A stretch of DNA of 64,000 bases from Jacaranda mimosifolia (Eukaryota > Streptophyta > Magnoliopsida > Lamiales > Bignoniaceae). The stretch spans positions 1,514,501-1,578,500 of the forward strand of contig CM032131.1 in assembly GCA_018894105.1 (NCBI GenBank), in the 5' to 3' direction. Positions 61,501 to 64,000 of the stretch are shown one piece after another. Position numbers and translations under genes: made by a program. How positions within the stretch are numbered: position 1 is the first letter of the stretch; every line of letters begins with the position of its first letter. The notes below the pieces were generated by a model. That model was given only the letters and a program-made list of their open reading frames with translations. It ran no database searches and was not told the origin of the DNA.

Positions 61501-61662
61501 ATTTGTTTAGAGGCTTGTGCATATTTTTCTAGATCTCTAACTCCTTTGTGCTAGTAGAAGCAACGCAAGAGACTGGCTGAGAAGATTGAACAACTTAACT
61601 CTGCTATAGATAACGTGTCCACTCATTGCGATCAGAGGAACCCCCAACTGAAGAAGCAGTGA
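57707..61662 (+). CDS. Chloroplast inner-envelope small membrane protein (At1g42960-like)
   Basis: Exons 57707-57767, 60004-60121, 60213-60309, 60541-60627 and 61558-61662 join in frame, giving 155 residues as read. Residues 1-55 are Ser/Arg/Lys-rich without acids, a chloroplast transit peptide. Residues 70-90 form one Gly-rich membrane helix ([19 protein letters not shown]). Then follows a conserved charged segment ([29 protein letters not shown]) and a short coiled coil ([14 protein letters not shown]). I recognise this as the family of Arabidopsis At1g42960, found in the inner chloroplast membrane; its function is unknown. As read, the end is [13 protein letters not shown]. The next frame continues with [21 protein letters not shown] to a stop at 61689-61691, which looks like the ancestral tail, so one base seems missing near 61625. 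Intron 1 is 2.2 kb and holds a GT/TA microsatellite. Confidence 0.85.
58501..58554. repeat. (GT)n(TA)n compound microsatellite
   Basis: About 14 GT units followed by about 12 TA units lie in intron 1 of the chloroplast inner-envelope protein gene. Confidence 0.95.
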
Positions 61663-61691
61663 GTGCAAACGACATTGAAACTGTCGTCTAA

Positions 61692-64000
61692 ACTATGTCT
61701 GTCGTCTACAACTGGACCTCTTATGTGACTTTTGCCTAATTCCAATGACAATTATCATATGAAAATGTCGTTGTTTGTGACCTTAGTCATTGCTAGTCCA
61801 TTGACTAATGCTAGATCTATGAGATAATAGTTCAACTTCTTTGCATTATGCTGAAGTTCCTAGTTTGAAGATATAAATAATACCTTATCTTTGTTAGTTT
61901 AATGTTGGACCTAGTTAAGTACTTCTCTTTGCTTGTTACACCATTATAACAATCTATTTTTTGATCTAACAGATACTTTTGTCTATAGAGTCTACTGTGT
62001 AATAATCTACAGCATTGTGATAATATTCCTTTCCTATGCGACTTCTCCCCCCCCCCAAGACAAGCTTAATTATCTGGTCTTGCTTTTGTTTTCATTTTTC
62101 TTCTTCCTCTATGAGGTTGTCATTTTTTTTCCTAGCTAAATTTTCTTGGTAGTTTGTGGTTGATAATTCTCTCCGTAGTTGAATTTTTTTTTCTTTTTTC
62201 CTTTTTTTGTTATACCTCGTGTCATGACTTGCAGGTCTTTGGATATTAAGATGTAGGGTTCACACATGAATCATTATAATTCTTCAAAACTCACTAGGAA
62301 TATATCCCAGCCAATTTTGGACATTGTGACATGAGGGATTCATATATAAATGATCATGATACTTCAAAACTCATCGAACAACACATTATCATATGTGGGA
62401 GTTAAACATGCATATAAATGATCATAAATAGTCGTATCATTTCGAAACTCGTCGAGCAATACATTATAACATATGGGATTAATATATATGTATATATATA
62501 TATATATAAATGGCCATGATGTTATGAAATTCATTAAAATAACTTATACATTGATGGTTATGATATTTTGAAACTCACTTAATGATATATTATGACGTAG
62601 AACTCACATATAGATGACAATTACATTTTGAAACTCTATAATAATATATTTCTCCCAACCCCATGTATTATAAAAATCAAGCTACTCTCATACAAAGGCA
62701 TAATTTGCAAGGTTTTCCAAAGGCCTCATCAATTGATTTTGTTATTCCTCTATAAAGGCCTATGCAAAGAGGAAGATGTTTTACCCATGATGATTTCCTA
62801 TCAACCAGAGGAAATAATTGATAAAAAAAAAAATTCTAGTGACTTAAGCTTTTCTTTCAACAATTGTGGTAAAATAATTGTTTCCACAATACTCAAAATA
62901 TGTCAAAAGAGCTCACTAGGAATAGAAACTAAAGAATGATAGGACTGAAACTCTTATGGTTTGTATTTTGGCAAGAAACATTATCTTATCTAATATTAAT
63001 CTTCACACATCATCCTCACCACTCACTACTTTAACTCATCTACAACTGTAATTTCTTCAAGTTTTAAGCGAAAACTAAAAAAAAATACAAAATAAAAAAT
63101 AATATTTCAAATAACTTTAAATTTGAAACCATATATAGATAGGGAGTTTGCTTATAGTTACAATTGCAGCCATGGCCTCCAATGCAGCTTTGGCCTTTTT
63201 AAGAATCCCAACAAGCACCGGACTTCCTTCTAAGGCCCTTCATTCTTTCCATGCTCAATGCTTACCTAGGGTCATCTTTTGAGCCTTATAAGATCTTCAA
63301 ATTTGGCTAAGTATTTTATGCAGTTTGGTAGTTCTTATATGTAATTGGTCGTCAAGACTTCGTTTTCATTTTTTTTTTTTTTTTGAAAAGCTGGAGATAC
63401 CAGAATTATCTAGTCTTAGGTCTAGAGGATGGATGACCTTTGTCATGAATGTTAGGAACGCTTCTTTATTTCATTTTATGGTTGCTCAACTTGCTCCAAA
63501 AGTACTTTCTTCATATTTCAACTTATTTTTCTACTAAATAATTGAAAATATTGGGAAGGTAAAGATTTCTGCATATAGATGTTCTCATCATTATGAACAA
63601 GAAAAGTGTAAATGGTAAATTTAGGATCTCATAAGAAGATGCATGAATAGTATTGATTATGGTTGGCTTTGAATGTAAGTAGATTGGGCTTTGGCCTACA
63701 GTAGTCGACCAGAAACTGAATTAAAGGAGAGTATTAGGATAAGAGTGAGTCGAGTCCTACAACCAATCAACACATGTCAGACTAGCTGAGGAGACCCTCA
63801 GTTAAAGCACTCTGATGCTCAAGTTAGTATAATTCGGCCATAATATGGAGCGGCAGATTGAGGCCAAAGTTATATTGAGCATACCTCTATGATGGGTTGC
63901 AATGGGGTATTTATAGTCTCTTGTGAGGGGTTAAAATATCTATGATGCCCTTGATCATGCTGAAAGGGATTTTGTCTTTGTCTGAGGACCTTTAGGTCTT
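61692..64000. other. Downstream flank and non-coding end of window
   Basis: No confirmed gene. 61692-62220 is 3' flank with a C-run and T-runs. 62225-62650 is a degenerate minisatellite. 63172-63282 is a 36-codon ORF starting MASNAALAFLRIPT that looks like a transit peptide, but no continuation is seen. 63640-64000 is of more balanced composition, has no ORF and reads like a piece of an interspersed repeat or LTR. Confidence 0.45.
62225..62650. repeat. Degenerate minisatellite, about five units
   Basis: Units of roughly 70-90 bp share the elements TTC(A/G)AAACTCATC/GTCGA, CA-ACATTAT-A-ATATG and ATAAATGATCATGAT. They appear near 62285, 62360, 62450, 62570 and 62625 with strong divergence and variable spacing. 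Confidence 0.65.

Noticed and set aside
1..64000. tRNA and rRNA genes
   Set aside because: A search by eye for the T-loop GGTTCGAATCC and for rRNA landmarks found only the SINE box B at 52107-52118; no complete structure RNA was seen.

Overview
The window is nuclear DNA of a flowering plant, most probably a eudicot. It is AT-rich, its genes are broken by many canonical GT-AG introns, and transposable elements of several classes lie between and inside the genes. I rebuilt exon structures by hand from splice sites and reading-frame continuity. Family names come from recognised protein motifs, not from a database search.

Layout. 1-10,000 is a nest of DNA transposons: a dead PIF/Harbinger transposase, an ORF for a GRF-type zinc-finger membrane protein, a hAT deletion derivative with a perfect 8-bp target duplication at that ORF's stop codon, and a second decayed hAT transposase. 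10,380-28,433 holds three host genes, all on the minus strand, with complete exon chains: a chloroplast FKBP-type prolyl isomerase (FKBP18-like, 6 exons, 220 aa), an MLO seven-transmembrane protein (MLO5/7/8/9/10 group, 15 exons, 520 aa) and a DHHC protein S-acyltransferase (PAT19-22 group, 10 exons, 656 aa).

31,608-37,118 is a complete-ended CACTA (En/Spm) transposon with a 3-bp target duplication and dense subterminal repeats. It carries a TnpA-like (Transposase_24) gene but no TNP2 transposase core. 37,485-48,108 is a 10.6-kb LTR retrotransposon with about 2.8-2.9-kb LTRs, an initiator-Met-type primer site and a polypurine tract. Its 4.9-kb interior has no recognisable gag-pol, so it looks like a LARD-type non-autonomous element.

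49,193-55,726 holds a duplicated pair of secreted eight-cysteine defensin-like genes: one intact, one dead. Between them lie a fold-back element, a tRNA-derived SINE and an LTR-like piece. After a 454-bp CACTA miniature element, 57,707-61,662 is a plus-strand five-exon gene for a small chloroplast inner-envelope protein (At1g42960-like) whose last exon appears to carry a one-base frameshift. The last 2.3 kb is non-coding, with a degenerate minisatellite and repeat-like sequence.

The host genes do not form a pathway. MLO and defensin-like peptides both belong to families linked to cell-cell and pathogen responses, but nothing here shows they act together. The most unusual items are the Harbinger/GRF arrangement, the chimeric CACTA gene, the non-coding LTR element with an internally duplicated interior, the defensin gene/pseudogene pair, and the frameshift in the chloroplast gene.
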